From an uncultured Sphingomonadaceae bacterium (lineage in GTDB: Bacteria > Pseudomonadota > Alphaproteobacteria > Sphingomonadales > Sphingomonadaceae), in assembly GCA_947494305.1 (NCBI GenBank), contig CANLUL010000002.1, forward strand, positions 429,727 through 493,726: DNA of 64,000 nt. Reading direction: 5' to 3'. Position numbers and translations under genes: made by a program. The notes under the pieces are model-generated. The model was not told where the DNA came from and did no database searches. It worked only from the letters and a program-made list of their open reading frames with translations. Below, piece after piece: positions 53,004 to 62,045 of this stretch (its first letter is position 1; every line of letters starts with the position of its first letter).

Positions 53004-53507
53004 TTACGCCTCCACTTTCGTCGACTCTGAACCGGTCTCGGTTGCCGGTTGTTCCATTCCAGCAGCAATTTTGATCGCCGAGCGAATGCGGCCATACATG
53101 CCGCAACGGCAGACATTTCCAGCCATCGCGCTGTTTATCTGTTCATCCGTTGGTTGCGGGTTGTTCTTCAACAACGCCGTTGCAGACATGATTTGACCAG
53201 ACTGACAATAGCCACATTGTGGCACCTGCGCATCAATCCATGCCTGTTGGACTTTGCTCAGTGTGCCGTCTTCTGCTGCCAGCCCTTCAACGGTTGTAAT
53301 CGCTTTGCCATCCGCTTGTGAAATCGGCGTGGAACAGCTGCGAACCGGCTTACCATCCAGGTGAACCGTACAGGCACCACATTGCGCGATACCGCAACCA
53401 AATTTGGTCCCGGTCATTTCCAGATTTTCCCGCACCACCCACAATATCGGAGTGGCAGGATCAACATCGACCTCTTTGGTTTGGCCGTTGACGTTTAGCT
53501 TTATCAT
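53004..53507 (-). CDS. (2Fe-2S) subunit, IorA type
   Basis: A 167-residue subunit with two iron-sulfur clusters: a plant-type cluster with [15 protein letters not shown] and the distant Cys at VRSC, and an all-alpha cluster with CGYCQSGQ and CRCGMYGRI. It passes electrons from the molybdenum site. It has no Tat signal, so it would be co-exported with IorB. It leads the operon iorA-iorB-cytochrome c-mocA. The 121-bp region upstream holds a good promoter and two inverted repeats. Confidence 0.95.
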   Translation of the reverse strand: MIKLNVNGQTKEVDVDPATPILWVVRENLEMTGTKFGCGIAQCGACTVHLDGKPVRSCSTPISQADGKAITTVEGLAAEDGTLSKVQQAWIDAQVPQCGYCQSGQIMSATALLKNNPQPTDEQINSAMAGNVCRCGMYGRIRSAIKIAAGMEQPATETGSESTKVEA

Positions 53508-53523
53508 GAAATCTCACCCGATT

Positions 53524-53587
53524 GGTTGCATGGCAATTTGCAACCTATACCGAATGGACTGTACTAAGCCAAGTGCACAATGGTGCA
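53524..53587 (-). promoter_or_regulatory. Promoter and inverted repeats before iorA
   Basis: On the - strand TTGGCT and TATAGG stand 17 bp apart (53567-53572 and 53544-53549), a good sigma70-type pair. GGTTGCA-N8-TGCAACC (53524-53545), perfect arms, overlaps the -10 and start site, and TGCAC-AATG-GTGCA (53574-53587) lies just above the -35. The first would suit a repressor, the second an activator. Confidence 0.5.
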
Positions 53588-53628
53588 TGACCCCCTGACT
53601 AAACCAATAGCTCGGTTAATGGTGTGGC

Positions 53629-54369
53629 TTATGAGAAGACCTCTGCCAATGTGCCGGTATCCGTGCCTTCTTTTGCCGTTCGCAAGTCGACATAGATAGA
53701 GGCAATGCCCGCACCCTGAAGAGCGCCTGTTATGGTGTTGACCAGCAAAGCAACAATTGCTGCTCCGGTTGCACTAAACAGGCTAAGCGCGCCACCAATG
53801 CCGCCAATCACCGCGGCAATGACGACATAAATTATCATCACTAGAAACAGCAGCAGTTTTGAACCCGATGTTAGCTGAGAGCTGCGCTTCATCGAATCCA
53901 CCACGCCCAAATTTTCGGTCATCAGGACCGGGGTTGAAACCATCCACATTAGCATCAGGATAATGCCCGGAACCACCAGAAGAATAAGGCCGCCCATGAT
54001 ACCAAGGCTCATCAATATACCCAATCCGATCAGCGGCAGGAATTTTGAGAGCGCCATTTTGACGCAGTCGCCTAGATTGATCTCTTCACCGCCCAGATCT
54101 TTGACAGTTGCGACGATTAGGGTCGCTTGCAAAACCACTGAAAAGAAAATCAAAACGAAAAAGCCGATAAAGCTGGATATGATCACCGCAGGGGAAGCAA
54201 AAGCACCTGCTATGGCTGCGGGGTCACCCTGAACAAGTTGCAAAAGTGCATTGGGAATGCCCACGATGAGAGCGGAAAGGCCCAGAAAAACAACCGGATT
54301 TCTGCTGATCACACCAAATGTATTGTTGAGTACGCGGCTGATATCAACCTTTGCTTCTGCATCTGCCAT
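53629..54369 (-). CDS. Multi-pass membrane protein, YciC/GlpQ-membrane-domain-like
   Basis: A 246-residue protein with about six helices (for example VVFLGLSALIVGIPNALLQL, SFIGFFVLIFFSVVLQATLI, GIMGGLILLVVPGIILMLMW, LLFLVMIIYVVIAAVIGGIG). The PGIILMLMWMVSTPV segment is typical of the glycerophosphodiesterase membrane-domain/YciC group. It faces the MoxR operon across a 123-bp divergent promoter region, and such proteins often accompany MoxR-DUF58 clusters. Function unknown. Confidence 0.8.
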   Translation of the reverse strand: MADAEAKVDISRVLNNTFGVISRNPVVFLGLSALIVGIPNALLQLVQGDPAAIAGAFASPAVIISSFIGFFVLIFFSVVLQATLIVATVKDLGGEEINLGDCVKMALSKFLPLIGLGILMSLGIMGGLILLVVPGIILMLMWMVSTPVLMTENLGVVDSMKRSSQLTSGSKLLLFLVMIIYVVIAAVIGGIGGALSLFSATGAAIVALLVNTITGALQGAGIASIYVDLRTAKEGTDTGTLAEVFS

Positions 54370-54492
54370 AGTAGACCTCCCTTATATGTGGTCTATTTAT
54401 TGTCACAATTGGCACCGGACGTAAAGTAAACTTCCTTTTATCGATCCATGTTCTGACTTGCCGTAAGACATTGTTTCTGCAACATCATCCCG

Positions 54493-55161
54493 GTGACTCA
54501 AGCAGCCCAGTCGTCCGTTTCAAATAACGCAGCTTCCTTCGAAGAAGCCTATGACGATGTGCGCGCTGATGATGATATCCAGTTCACGGTAGAAGAATTT
54601 AAACCACCCGAAGTGCCAGAATGGTGGCGCGATACGATTGAATGGCTGTCCAACCTTTTTGCGCCAGTTGCAGAAGCATTTGTCTATTCGTGGCCGGTTT
54701 TGAAATATGTGTTGCTGGCGCTGCTCATTGTTGGCGTGTTGACTTTGCTTTGGGTCATTTTGGCACCCTATATTGAAGAATGGCGCGAGCGAAAGCCGAA
54801 AGAGATTGAAGAAGAATGGCGACCCGAAGAGGGTGTGGCGCGGCGCTGGCTAGAGGAAGCCGACGCACTCGCTTCTAAAGGACAGTTTGAACAAGCGGTG
54901 CATTTGTTACTCTATCGCAGTATCGAAGATATTGAGCGTCGCCGCCCCGATCTGTTGCGGCCATCCAATACCTCGCGAGAGATTGAGCGCTTTGAGAGTT
55001 TGCCCGATCGTGCGCGCAATATGTTTGCGGTCATTGCCGGCCATGTTGAACGCGGCATTTTTGGAGCCAATCCAATTGGAGAGGAAGGCTGGCAGTCCGC
55101 CCGCAAAGCCTATGGCGATTTCGCCTTGGCAGATAGCTGGAGGGCCTCTGCACAGAAATGA
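54493..55161 (+). CDS. DUF4129 domain membrane protein
   Basis: A 222-residue protein with an acidic soluble N-terminus (FEEAYDDVRADDD), one strong membrane helix (YVLLALLIVGVLTLLWVILA) and a cytosolic helical DUF4129 region (EALASKGQFEQAVHLLLYRS-like). The start is GTG at 54493. It is the first gene of the MoxR operon and overlaps the next by 4 bp. Its N-terminal residues have no signal peptide. It would act with DUF4350 and DUF58 as a membrane scaffold (inference from conserved clustering). Confidence 0.82.
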   Translation: MTQAAQSSVSNNAASFEEAYDDVRADDDIQFTVEEFKPPEVPEWWRDTIEWLSNLFAPVAEAFVYSWPVLKYVLLALLIVGVLTLLWVILAPYIEEWRERKPKEIEEEWRPEEGVARRWLEEADALASKGQFEQAVHLLLYRSIEDIERRRPDLLRPSNTSREIERFESLPDRARNMFAVIAGHVERGIFGANPIGEEGWQSARKAYGDFALADSWRASAQK

Positions 55162-56444
55162 GCCAGCAAGCCAACCCCTTTAACCGTTTAACGGTCATCA
55201 TCATGGCGGTGATCGGTTTCGCCGCCTTTGTCGCGCTGCTCGCTGGTATGGGTTTGGGTGAGAAATTTGCGCCGTCCAGCAATGGACAGGCGCACGGCGC
55301 GTCCAACAGCATTGTCGGATATAAAGCGCTGTCCAATCTGATGGAAAAGACCGGAGCGGATATCCAATATTCGCGTAACAAGGCTGGGTACAACAATCCC
55401 GGTCTGCTCATTTTGACGCCCAACCCCTATTCTGACGCACAGGAATTGGCCGATGCTGCGCAGAACCGTTCCTATGTTGGTCCGACGCTGATCATTCTTC
55501 CGAAATGGGCGGTCGCCCCAATGCCCACTTTAAAACAAGGATGGGTGGCGCGCGGCGGAACATTCGGTCCTGAGCCTGGGCAGGCCATGCTCAAAGAGTT
55601 GGCAGATGTGGAAATAGAGGTTCCCGAAAACCCAAAAGCCAAATCGACGTCTACCGCTATTTCTGCGTTTGGGAATTCCGTCAAAACGCCGATCAGCCCG
55701 GTAACGATGAGCGGTGACTATGTACGCACTGTTGTTCGTGAGCCAAAGACCGGACGCGCTTTGGCCGCCTATCTCGACGACGGCGGTAGCTATGCACAGT
55801 TGGATAGTCTGGATCCGTCACAAATTACTGCTGAAGACGAGATAGATTCTAACTACTATCCCATCTTGTTTGTCGCCGACGCTGATCTGCTCAACAATGC
55901 TGGTATGGCCGACAAGCAAACCGCAAAACATGCCTTGGCTTTGGTCAACGCAGTATCAGCTGGTGACCTCAGTACCGTTACTTTCGATCTAACATTTAAT
56001 GGGCTGGGCGCTTCGGACAATTTGCTGACGCTGGCATTTGAGCCGCCTTTTTTATCTGCCACAATTTGCCTTATCATCGCTGCCATCGCGGCAGCATGGA
56101 TGGCGTTTTATCGCTTCGGTCCGCCGCTTAAAGAGGCGCGCAGCATTGATTATGGAAAGACCGCGCTAGTGAATAATAGCGCGAGCTTCATCAACCGGAT
56201 GCAGCGACAATATCTGGCGGCAGAACCCTATGCAGACATGGTGCGGGATCAGGCCATCTCAGACATCGGTATTTCATCAGCGCTGGAAGACAGCGAAAAA
56301 AACCGCGCACTGGATGCACTTGGTGACGTCAACGGATATAATTTTTCGGTGCACTATCACGCGCTGAAGCAAGCAAAAAACTCACATGAAGTTGCCAATG
56401 CGGCATCAGCGCTATTCGAATGGAAGAAGGAAAAAATCGGATGA
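55158..56444 (+). CDS. DUF4350 domain membrane protein
   Basis: A 428-residue protein with an N-terminal membrane helix (LTVIIMAVIGFAAFVALLAG), a large periplasmic DUF4350 region that starts with NSIVGYKALSNLMEKTGAD, and a C-terminal helix (ATICLIIAAIAAAWMAFYRF). The C-terminal 90 residues are charged and cytosolic. It overlaps both neighbours by 4 bp (ATGA). The region resembles Rossmann-like GATase domains of the family. No enzyme activity can be assigned. Confidence 0.82.
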   Translation: MSQQANPFNRLTVIIMAVIGFAAFVALLAGMGLGEKFAPSSNGQAHGASNSIVGYKALSNLMEKTGADIQYSRNKAGYNNPGLLILTPNPYSDAQELADAAQNRSYVGPTLIILPKWAVAPMPTLKQGWVARGGTFGPEPGQAMLKELADVEIEVPENPKAKSTSTAISAFGNSVKTPISPVTMSGDYVRTVVREPKTGRALAAYLDDGGSYAQLDSLDPSQITAEDEIDSNYYPILFVADADLLNNAGMADKQTAKHALALVNAVSAGDLSTVTFDLTFNGLGASDNLLTLAFEPPFLSATICLIIAAIAAAWMAFYRFGPPLKEARSIDYGKTALVNNSASFINRMQRQYLAAEPYADMVRDQAISDIGISSALEDSEKNRALDALGDVNGYNFSVHYHALKQAKNSHEVANAASALFEWKKEKIG

Positions 56445-57397
56445 AGATCGAGGAACTGAAAACGCTGGCGGATAATATCCGAGCGGAAGTAGCGAAAGCG
56501 ATAATCGGTCAGGAAGAGACGATTGACCATATGTTGATCGCGCTGTTTTCCTCCGGCCATGTGTTGCTGGAGGGGCCTCCAGGTACGGCAAAAACCTTCC
56601 TTGCCCAATGTTTCTCGGCCACGCTCAATCTCGACTTTGGTCGTATCCAGTTCACTCCGGATTTGATGCCGGGCGATATTATTGGTTCCAACCTGTTTAA
56701 CTTCCAGACCAGTAAATTCACACTGACCCGTGGTCCGATTTTCTGTGATCTCCTGCTTGCGGATGAAATCAATCGAACTCCGCCCAAGACGCAGGCCGCT
56801 ATGCTCGAGGCGATGCAGGAACGTGCTGTTACGATTGATGGAGAGACCCATGAATTGTCGTCACAGTTCATGGTGGTGGCCACCCAGAATCCGATTGAAC
56901 AACAGGGCGTGTATCCGCTTCCCGAAGCACAGCTTGATCGTTTTCTGTTCAAATTGTTGATCGAATATCCCGATGCCGAAGAAGAAAAGAAAATTGTTAC
57001 CCAATATGGTCAGCGGACAGGTGCGACCGACCCGAAAGATATGGGTATCGAAGCACAAGTGAATGAGAAAATTCTCAAAGATGCGGCTGAAACGGTGAAA
57101 TCGGTGAAACTGGTCGATGATGTGAGCGATTATATTGTCCGATTGGTTCGCGCGACACGGGAAACATCTGATCTGGAAAACGGCGCAAGCCCACGTGCCG
57201 CGATCATGCTAGCATCAGCATCCCGGGCGCGTGCAGCCATTTTAGGTCGCGATTATGTGATTCCCGATGACGTTAAAGCGTTAGCGCCATCTGTACTACG
57301 CCACCGTACATTGCTCTCACCTGCTGCTGAAATCGAAGGCCGTCAGGTTGACACTATCATCACCAACTTGGTTGAGCGCACGGAAGCGCCGCGTTGA
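56441..57397 (+). CDS. MoxR-type AAA+ ATPase
   Basis: A 318-residue MoxR ATPase: Walker A GPPGTAKT, Walker B LLADEINRTPP, sensor 1 VVATQNPIEQQG and an arginine finger in PEAQLDRF. MoxR proteins act as chaperones that help insert cofactors or fold complexes with VWA proteins. I used the ATG at 56441, overlapping the DUF4350 stop by 4 bp. It is in one operon with DUF58 (VWA-like) and SpoIIM/RDD membrane proteins, the usual partners. Confidence 0.95.
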   Translation: MKIEELKTLADNIRAEVAKAIIGQEETIDHMLIALFSSGHVLLEGPPGTAKTFLAQCFSATLNLDFGRIQFTPDLMPGDIIGSNLFNFQTSKFTLTRGPIFCDLLLADEINRTPPKTQAAMLEAMQERAVTIDGETHELSSQFMVVATQNPIEQQGVYPLPEAQLDRFLFKLLIEYPDAEEEKKIVTQYGQRTGATDPKDMGIEAQVNEKILKDAAETVKSVKLVDDVSDYIVRLVRATRETSDLENGASPRAAIMLASASRARAAILGRDYVIPDDVKALAPSVLRHRTLLSPAAEIEGRQVDTIITNLVERTEAPR

Positions 57398-58713
57398 TTT
57401 ATCCAACTAGCCGTGCTGTTTTCCTGATCGCATTGGGTGCACCCATTGCTGCTGTATTGGCGGCTGTGATTCCCTCCCTGTGGGCGATCGGACTGGCATG
57501 GGCGGTTATGCTTTTAATCCTTTTGGCTCTGGATGGTTTGGTGGCCGCCAAAGTTTCGAATGTTGACCTCGCTAGCCCTGGCCAGACCGAAATTGGCGAA
57601 CCCTTGCAATTTAACATCAAAGCTGATTTTGCGGGGATGATGTTACCGCGAACGGTGCAAGGCAATCTGGGAGTGGATGAGCGCCTATCGGAGACTGGCC
57701 GGGTCGAATTAAATTTGGCGCGTGAGGGAGCGTCAAACAACCAGCTGACCGGTCAAGCGGCAACCACCCCTACACGGCGCGGGATCGGTGAAATCGGCAA
57801 ACTCTGGTTGCGCTGGACAGGGCCATTGGGACTGGCATGGCGTCAGACCGAAAAAGAGAGTGATAAAAGCGTATCGGTTTTGCCCAATATTTCGGCGGTG
57901 CGCAGCCCGACCGTACAGATGTTCCTGCGCGATTCTGTGTTCGGATTATTAGCCCGAAAATTTCGCGGCGAGGGCAGTGAGTTTGAAGCGCTGACAGAAT
58001 ATCAACCGGGCATGGACCGGCGCAGCATCGATTGGAAAGGATCAGCGCGGCATAGCAAGTTGCTGGCTAAGGAATATGATACAGAGCGCAATAACCAGAT
58101 CGTCTTTGCGCTCGATTGTGGGTCAGCCATGTGTGAACCGATTGACGGTTTGCCGCGTATTGATCGCGCCGTATCAGCGGCTCTTTTAACCGCCTATATC
58201 ACTCTGAAATCTGGAGACAAAACAAGCTTGTTCAGCTTCGCTGCAAAACCCGAGTTGTCGACGCCCTTTTTGTCGAACAGCCGCAATTTCTTTCGCCTGC
58301 AGCAGGACGCAGCGACCATTGATTATCGTCATCAAGAGAGCAACTATACCTTGGCGCTATCGGCATTGCAGAACCGTTTGAAGCGTCGATCACTCATCAT
58401 CGTGTTTACCGACTTTACCGACCCGACCGCAGCTGACCTGATGCTAGAGGCTGCCGGGCGGCTCATCGACAAACATCTCGTTCTGTTCGTTGTGCTGGAG
58501 GACAAAGAACTTGCAACCGTTATCGGTAAGCCGCCGGAGACTTCTGCGGATGTTACCAGAGCAGTCACCGCGCAAAGCCTGCTTGATCAGAAAAAACTTG
58601 TGGTCACTCGGCTGCAGCATATGGGCATTGATGTTATCGAGGGTGCGCACGATGTCGTAGGCACGCGGTTGATTAACAGCTACCTCAAAATCAAGCGGCG
58701 GGGGCAGCTATGA
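57394..58713 (+). CDS. DUF58 domain protein (VWA-like)
   Basis: A 439-residue protein with two N-terminal helices (AVFLIALGAPIAAVLAAVIPS and AIGLAWAVMLLILLALDGLV) and a C-terminal DUF58 region with its mark EYQPGMDRRSIDWKGSAR. The IVFALDCGSAMCE strand is a variant metal-binding site of a VWA fold. The start is a TTG that overlaps the MoxR stop by 4 bp (TTGA). It is the typical partner of MoxR, probably as the MoxR target adaptor. Confidence 0.92.
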   Translation: MIYPTSRAVFLIALGAPIAAVLAAVIPSLWAIGLAWAVMLLILLALDGLVAAKVSNVDLASPGQTEIGEPLQFNIKADFAGMMLPRTVQGNLGVDERLSETGRVELNLAREGASNNQLTGQAATTPTRRGIGEIGKLWLRWTGPLGLAWRQTEKESDKSVSVLPNISAVRSPTVQMFLRDSVFGLLARKFRGEGSEFEALTEYQPGMDRRSIDWKGSARHSKLLAKEYDTERNNQIVFALDCGSAMCEPIDGLPRIDRAVSAALLTAYITLKSGDKTSLFSFAAKPELSTPFLSNSRNFFRLQQDAATIDYRHQESNYTLALSALQNRLKRRSLIIVFTDFTDPTAADLMLEAAGRLIDKHLVLFVVLEDKELATVIGKPPETSADVTRAVTAQSLLDQKKLVVTRLQHMGIDVIEGAHDVVGTRLINSYLKIKRRGQL

Positions 58714-59756
58714 ACGCAGATGTTGCTATCCAAACCGAAGGTGATGCAGAAATTTCACGCGTGGCTTTGCGTAGTGATCGGTTCCGACTGGAGCGCGAAG
58801 ATGATTGGGCGCGGCTCGAACAAATTGTCACGCAAATGGAAAAGGGGCATTCCAAGCGCCTCTCCGACGAAGATGTACTGGCATTACCCACGCTCTATCG
58901 AACTTTATTATCCAGTCTATCGATCGCGCGTGAAAACTCGCTCGATGCTGGGTTAATCGATTATCTCGAAGGTCTTTCGTTGCGGTCTTACTTTCTCGTC
59001 TATGGCACGCAAACTAGTTTTGGCCGTTGGTTGAAAGAGTTTTTCGGCGGCGGATGGAGTCGGGCCGTACGAGCAATTCAATTGGAAATCTGGATTGCCT
59101 TATTCGTAATGGTTGCTGGGGCCGCGGTTGGTTATGCTTTGGTCGCTGGTGATAGTGACTGGTTCTATGCGCTGGTCCCCGGTCAGTTCGCCGATGTGCG
59201 CGTCCCCGGTGCATCCGAGGAGGCATTGCGCGGCACCTTGTTCGGATCGGAAGACCAAGAAGGTTTGGGCGTATTTGCCGCTTATTTGTTCAGCAACAAT
59301 GCGCAAGTGGCAATTCTTGCTTTCGCACTTGGATTTGCCTTTGCCATTCCCAGTATCTTGTTGTTGATCCACAATCTGGCTTTGCTCGGGGCAATGCTCT
59401 GGGTTTTTGCACAGCGCGGTCTAACCGTCGAGTTTGTTGGTTGGCTCTCCATTCACGGGACAACCGAATTGTTTGCAATTTTGCTAGCCGGAGCAGCGGG
59501 GATTCACGTGGGCCGGGCGATTGCTTTTCCCGGAGACAAATCGCATCTGGCGGCGGCCAGTGCGGCTGGCAAACGAGCCGCTCTGGTTATGGTGGGTGTG
59601 ATCATCATGCTGATTTGTGCCGGTTTGCTTGAAGGGTTCGCACGGCAGTTGGTCGACAATACAGCTGGACGATATGCCGTTGGCTATGGAATTCTGCTCT
59701 TCTGGCTGATTTATTTCATCGGTGCAGGACGTCGGTATCGCGGGAGCGGGTCATGA
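58710..59756 (+). CDS. SpoIIM family (stage II sporulation protein M-like) membrane protein
   Basis: A 348-residue protein with a soluble N-terminal region of about 120 residues and five or six helices (WIALFVMVAGAAVGYALVAG, VAILAFALGFAFAIPSILLL, TTELFAILLAGAAGIHVGRA, ALVMVGVIIMLICAGLLEGF). The NNAQVAILAFALG and HGTTELFAILLAG segments are the SpoIIM signatures. Despite the name, the family is widespread in non-sporulating bacteria. It overlaps DUF58 and RDD genes by 4 bp each. Confidence 0.9.
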   Translation: MNADVAIQTEGDAEISRVALRSDRFRLEREDDWARLEQIVTQMEKGHSKRLSDEDVLALPTLYRTLLSSLSIARENSLDAGLIDYLEGLSLRSYFLVYGTQTSFGRWLKEFFGGGWSRAVRAIQLEIWIALFVMVAGAAVGYALVAGDSDWFYALVPGQFADVRVPGASEEALRGTLFGSEDQEGLGVFAAYLFSNNAQVAILAFALGFAFAIPSILLLIHNLALLGAMLWVFAQRGLTVEFVGWLSIHGTTELFAILLAGAAGIHVGRAIAFPGDKSHLAAASAAGKRAALVMVGVIIMLICAGLLEGFARQLVDNTAGRYAVGYGILLFWLIYFIGAGRRYRGSGS

Positions 59757-60700
59757 ACGACAAGACGGCCGTCGAACCCTGGGTCCGAAGGACTGCCACT
59801 CCAAAACTCGATCGGATCATGGTCTCACCTGAAGGGGTGCCGTTAAACGTGACAATCGCGGCGGCTGGGGCCAGAGCAGGTGCATTGGCGCTTGATATCG
59901 TGATCATTCTGAGCATGATTTTCTTTGTCACCATTGCTTGTTTGTTGGTACTTTGGGGCTTCGGCGTTGCGTTTGCGGGCAACCCGGAAGAATTTAACGG
60001 CCCGCTAGGTGTGTTGGCGGTCATTTGGATTATTTCAGTGTTCTTGTTCCGAAACGCCTATTTTCTCTACTTTGAACTGGGCGATCGAGCGGCCACTTGG
60101 GGTAAGCGCGCTGTCGGTATCAGAGTAGCAGCGAGAGATGGTGGCCGACTGACGGCAGAGGCTGTGATCGCGCGCAATATTGTGCGTGATGTCGAGCTCT
60201 TCTTGCCCTTGGTGTTTTTGATGCAAACCAGCACACAAGAAACCGCATCCAGTTTCACCGCTTGGGCGGGCTTTATCTGGGTATTGATGTTTCTGCTTTT
60301 CCCGCTGTTCAACAAAGACCGTTTGCGCGGAGGAGATCTCATTGCCGGCACTTGGGTGATTCAGAATGTGAAAAAGGGTCTTGGCGATATCGTTGCGCCC
60401 ACCGCAGCAACACAAACCGAAAACGACACCAATCCCGCCAGCCGCTATCAATTTACCGAAGAAGATCTCTCGGTTTACGGAGAATATGAATTGCAGACGC
60501 TAGAAAACGTGCTGCGGGCCGGCAGCGAAGAAGCGTTGGAAACAGTAGCGTCATCTATCTGCCAAAAAATTGGTTGGCAGCCGGGTACGGGAGATGAACG
60601 GATTTTCCTAGAAGCCTACTATACCGCGCTTCGGGCAAGGCTGGAGCGCGGGATGAGATTCGGCAAACGGCGCAAGGACAAATATTCTCAATCCGAATGA
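59753..60700 (+). CDS. RDD family membrane protein
   Basis: A 315-residue protein with a cytosolic N-terminus, an RDD-type membrane domain (ARAGALALDIVIILSMIFF, RAATWGKRAVGIRV, FNKDRLRGGDLIAGTW) and a C-terminal cytosolic tail of about 100 residues. The RDD mark is seen as ALDIV...GKR...GD. It closes the six-gene operon that starts at 54493. RDD proteins include transport-like antiporters, but here the co-occurrence with SpoIIM suggests a structural membrane role. Confidence 0.9.
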   Translation: MNDKTAVEPWVRRTATPKLDRIMVSPEGVPLNVTIAAAGARAGALALDIVIILSMIFFVTIACLLVLWGFGVAFAGNPEEFNGPLGVLAVIWIISVFLFRNAYFLYFELGDRAATWGKRAVGIRVAARDGGRLTAEAVIARNIVRDVELFLPLVFLMQTSTQETASSFTAWAGFIWVLMFLLFPLFNKDRLRGGDLIAGTWVIQNVKKGLGDIVAPTAATQTENDTNPASRYQFTEEDLSVYGEYELQTLENVLRAGSEEALETVASSICQKIGWQPGTGDERIFLEAYYTALRARLERGMRFGKRRKDKYSQSE

Positions 60701-60728
60701 AGCAAATCCAGCGTGCCGTAACGTCAAC

Positions 60729-60744
60729 TTAATCGCTCAGTTAA
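60729..60744. promoter_or_regulatory. Candidate operator, shared 16-bp near-palindrome (copy C)
   Basis: TTAATCGCTCAGTTAA, differing from the 4441 copy at one position. A further partial copy follows at 60741-60752 (TTAATCGCTTGT). It lies 63 bp before the first acyl-CoA dehydrogenase, in a promoter region not shared with any other gene. Confidence 0.5.
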
Positions 60745-60807
60745 TCGCTTGTTTTCCGCAGTTTTCCGCCTATAGTCACGGCAAAATTAGACTAAGGAGC
60801 TTCTCTT

Positions 60808-62019
60808 ATGAATCTTGAGTTTACCGAAGAAGAAAATGCATTTCGCGCCGAAGTGCGTGAATTTATTGAGAATAATGCACCTGAAGGCATGACCCGGGAT
60901 ATGGCGAGCGAAGGCGATGCCGATCCGGCGACGATGCGCGAAGCAATGCTCGCATGGCACAAAACGCTTGGTAAAAAGGGTTGGTCCGTTCCTGCCTGGC
61001 CAAAAGAATATGGCGGAACCGGCTGGAACCCGACGCAGCGTTATATTTGGGGCGAAGAAAATGCGCGGATGAACACCGTCATGCCGCTACCTTTTGGCGT
61101 TTCAATGGTTGGCCCGGTTATTTACACGTTCGGTAACGAAGAACAGAAGCGCGAGCATCTGCCCGGTATCATTTCCGGTGATGTCTGGTGGTGTCAGGGT
61201 TATTCAGAGCCTGGCGCCGGTTCTGATCTCGCCTCTTTGAAAACAACAGCGGTCCGTGACGGCGATGACTATATTCTCAATGGTCAGAAGACATGGACTA
61301 CATTGGCGCAATATGCCGACTGGGGTTTCTTTCTCTGCCGGACCGATCCGGATGCAGAAAAACCGCAAATGGGGATCAGTTTCATTCTGGTCAACATGAA
61401 TACACCGGGCATTGAAGTCCGTCCGATCAAGCTGATTGATGGCGGTTACGAAGTGAACGAAGTCTGGTTGACCGACGTGCGTGTGCCAGCGACAAACCTC
61501 ATCGGCGAAGAAAATCACGGCTGGACCTATGCTAAGTTTTTGCTGGCGCATGAGCGTTCCGGGATTGCAGGGGTTGCCCGTTCGAAACGCGGTGTTGAAC
61601 AGTTGAAAGAAATTGCAACGAGCGAAATGCTCGATGGCAAGCCACTGATCGAGGATATGGGTTTTGCTAGCAAAATCAGCCAGCTGGAAATTGATCTGTC
61701 GGCACTGGAGATTACTGAGCTGCGGACGCTTGCTGGAGAACAAGCCGGTAAAGGACCGGGACCGGAAAGTTCGCTCCTGAAAGTGAAGGGTACCGAAATT
61801 CAACAACGCCTGACCGAGCTGACATTGGAAGCAGTAGGCCATTACGGCGCTCCGGATGCACGCAGTTTCCCGGATGATGGGTCAAACGACTTCCCAATTG
61901 GTCCGGACTATGCCCACCATGCGGCACCGACCTACTTCAACATGCGCAAAACGTCGATTTACGGCGGATCCAATGAGATCCAGCGCAATATCATCACCAA
62001 AATGATCCTCGGTCTTTAA
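60808..62019 (+). CDS. Acyl-CoA dehydrogenase, large-subunit type
   Basis: A 403-residue FAD enzyme. The FAD segments are WWCQGYSEPGAGSDLASL and GQKTWTTLAQYADW. The C-terminus is FNMRKTSIYGGSNEIQRN. At the usual catalytic Glu position (in Y-E-G-T) the sequence has Gly, and the alternative Glu may be the one in LLAHERSGIAG, as in sterol-type FadE. AAGGAGC precedes the ATG. It precedes a second acyl-CoA dehydrogenase by 26 bp, a pattern seen for heteromeric sterol or long-chain enzymes. Confidence 0.93.
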   Translation: MNLEFTEEENAFRAEVREFIENNAPEGMTRDMASEGDADPATMREAMLAWHKTLGKKGWSVPAWPKEYGGTGWNPTQRYIWGEENARMNTVMPLPFGVSMVGPVIYTFGNEEQKREHLPGIISGDVWWCQGYSEPGAGSDLASLKTTAVRDGDDYILNGQKTWTTLAQYADWGFFLCRTDPDAEKPQMGISFILVNMNTPGIEVRPIKLIDGGYEVNEVWLTDVRVPATNLIGEENHGWTYAKFLLAHERSGIAGVARSKRGVEQLKEIATSEMLDGKPLIEDMGFASKISQLEIDLSALEITELRTLAGEQAGKGPGPESSLLKVKGTEIQQRLTELTLEAVGHYGAPDARSFPDDGSNDFPIGPDYAHHAAPTYFNMRKTSIYGGSNEIQRNIITKMILGL

Positions 62020-62045
62020 GCCGACCGACAAAGGGGAATATCAAA

